A DNA stretch of 64,000 nt from Pseudomonas sp. LS.1a (lineage in GTDB: Bacteria > Pseudomonadota > Gammaproteobacteria > Pseudomonadales > Pseudomonadaceae): NCBI RefSeq assembly GCF_022533585.1, contig NZ_CP092827.1, positions 1,590,001 to 1,654,000 on the forward strand. The letters run 5' to 3'. Both the position numbers and the translations under genes were made by a program. Positions 63,437-64,000 of the stretch are shown here, in pieces (positions within the stretch are counted from its first letter, which is position 1; every line of letters begins with the position of its first letter). The notes below the pieces were generated by a model. The model was given only the letters and a program-made list of their open reading frames with translations. It searched no databases and was not told the DNA's origin.

Positions 63437-63526
63437 CCCTGTGGGAGCGGGTTCACCCGCGAAGAGGGCTACGCGGTGCATGGCACCGGCTGCGCCGATG
63501 TTCGCGGGTGAACCCGCTCCCACAGG
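63437..63526. repeat. REP pair (REPIN)
   Basis: CCTGTGGGAGCGGGTTCACCCGCGAAG and its inverted partner TTCGCGGGTGAACCCGCTCCCACAGG, about 37 bases apart, after fadH; followed by a GGGGGCGCAAAGCGCCCCC hairpin. Confidence 0.92.
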
Positions 63527-63568
63527 GGGCGCAAAGCGCCCCCGGGATTTCACTGGTAAACTCGCAGC

Positions 63569-64000
63569 ATGCTCCTCGACCTTCCCCAAGCCCCCCTGCG
63601 CCCTCTGACCCTGCCTTGGCTGGAAACCGCCAAGGTCGAAGCCGCCATCCTGCGCCTGGACCTGATCGACCCGCTGATCAGCGGCAACAAGTGGTTCAAG
63701 CTGCGCCATCACCTGCAGCACGCCACGGCCAGCAACGCACCGGGCCTGATCAGCCTCGGCGGCAACCATTCCAATCACCTGCACGCCCTGGCCGCCGCCG
63801 GCAAGCGCTTCGGCTTCGCCACCGCCGGCCTGCTGCGCGGCCACGCCCAGGACACGCCAACCGTGCGTGACCTGCAGGCGCTGGGCATGGAACTGCACTG
63901 GCTGGGCTATGGCGGTTATCGCGCGCGAAACGAAGCGGGTTTCTGGGCGCCTTGGCAGGCACGCTATCCGGGCTGGCACTGCATCCCCGAAGGGGGTGGC
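63569..64000 (+). CDS. D-cysteine desulfhydrase / ACC deaminase family protein (5' part)
   Basis: The first 144 codons of a PLP-dependent fold-type II enzyme; the gene runs off the window. The PLP lysine is in LISGNKWFKLRHHL (about 47–51), and GLISLGGNHSNHLHALAAAGKRFGF holds the substrate Ser/Asn/His residues of the ACC deaminase/D-cysteine desulfhydrase family. Members either open the ACC ring or degrade D-cysteine; the residues that separate the two lie beyond the window end, so the reaction is left open. Confidence 0.85.
   Translation, partial: MLLDLPQAPLRPLTLPWLETAKVEAAILRLDLIDPLISGNKWFKLRHHLQHATASNAPGLISLGGNHSNHLHALAAAGKRFGFATAGLLRGHAQDTPTVRDLQALGMELHWLGYGGYRARNEAGFWAPWQARYPGWHCIPEGGG

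Overview
The window looks like chromosome of a Pseudomonas putida-group bacterium. The gene order (holB–tatD; aminotransferase–uvrB–gltX; leuCDB–asd–fimV–truA–trpF–accD–folC–cvpA–purF–metZ), the GC-rich codon use and the many copies of the P. putida-type REP palindrome (core GCGGGTTTACCCGC with GTGGGAGC) all fit. All calls were made by reading the sequence and from remembered family features; no database search was run.

Layout. 1–5.9 kb: end of holB, a TatD nuclease, a 243-bp MITE-like inverted-repeat element, the sRNA gene rgsA, a TetR regulator, a stand-alone MoaA paralogue, a lipoprotein, a DUF1285 protein and a periplasmic cupin. 5.9–11.5 kb: tRNA-Asn, an aromatic aminotransferase divergent from uvrB (LexA box), and gltX. 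11.6–12.5 kb: a strong promoter driving (tRNA-Ala–tRNA-Glu)x3. 12.6–15.6 kb: TetR–hydrolase–thioesterase–dusC. 15.6–16.9 kb: a complete IS3-family element that landed in a REP. 17–21.8 kb: ibpA with a ROSE-type RNA thermometer, a five-PAS GGDEF–EAL protein and a LysR regulator. 22–40.6 kb: leucine/aspartate-family biosynthesis, fimV and the truA–purF–metZ housekeeping run. 40.7–41.5 kb: tRNA-Val and three tRNA-Asp. 41.6–45 kb: a lipoprotein, a 28-residue acidic ORF, an AraC regulator and a nitrilase-fold protein lacking the catalytic Cys.

45.1–59.7 kb is the accessory centre of interest: a chaperone–usher (Cup-type) fimbrial locus wrapped around its own regulators. On the minus strand, in transcription order, it holds chaperone 2, a two-domain adhesin-like subunit, hybrid sensor kinase 1 (no Hpt), a REC–EAL c-di-GMP phosphodiesterase, hybrid sensor kinase 2 (with Hpt), a LuxR-type response regulator, the major pilin, chaperone 1 and the usher. 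A small pilin-like protein is divergent at the far end. The regulator set resembles Pseudomonas Roc and PvrSR/RcsCB systems. I find a 22–23-bp element (CGGCC..TTTAAG..CGTCT) upstream of exactly three units (chaperone 2, kinase 1, pilin), each time 25 nt from a -10-like hexamer. This suggests one activator, probably the local response regulator, switches on structural and regulatory genes together. The kinase-1 promoter would give an almost leaderless mRNA.

59.7–64 kb: a GlxA-type AraC regulator divergent from a fused two-domain tautomerase, fadH with a PsrA-like operator inside its promoter, and the start of a D-cysteine desulfhydrase/ACC deaminase-family gene cut by the window end.
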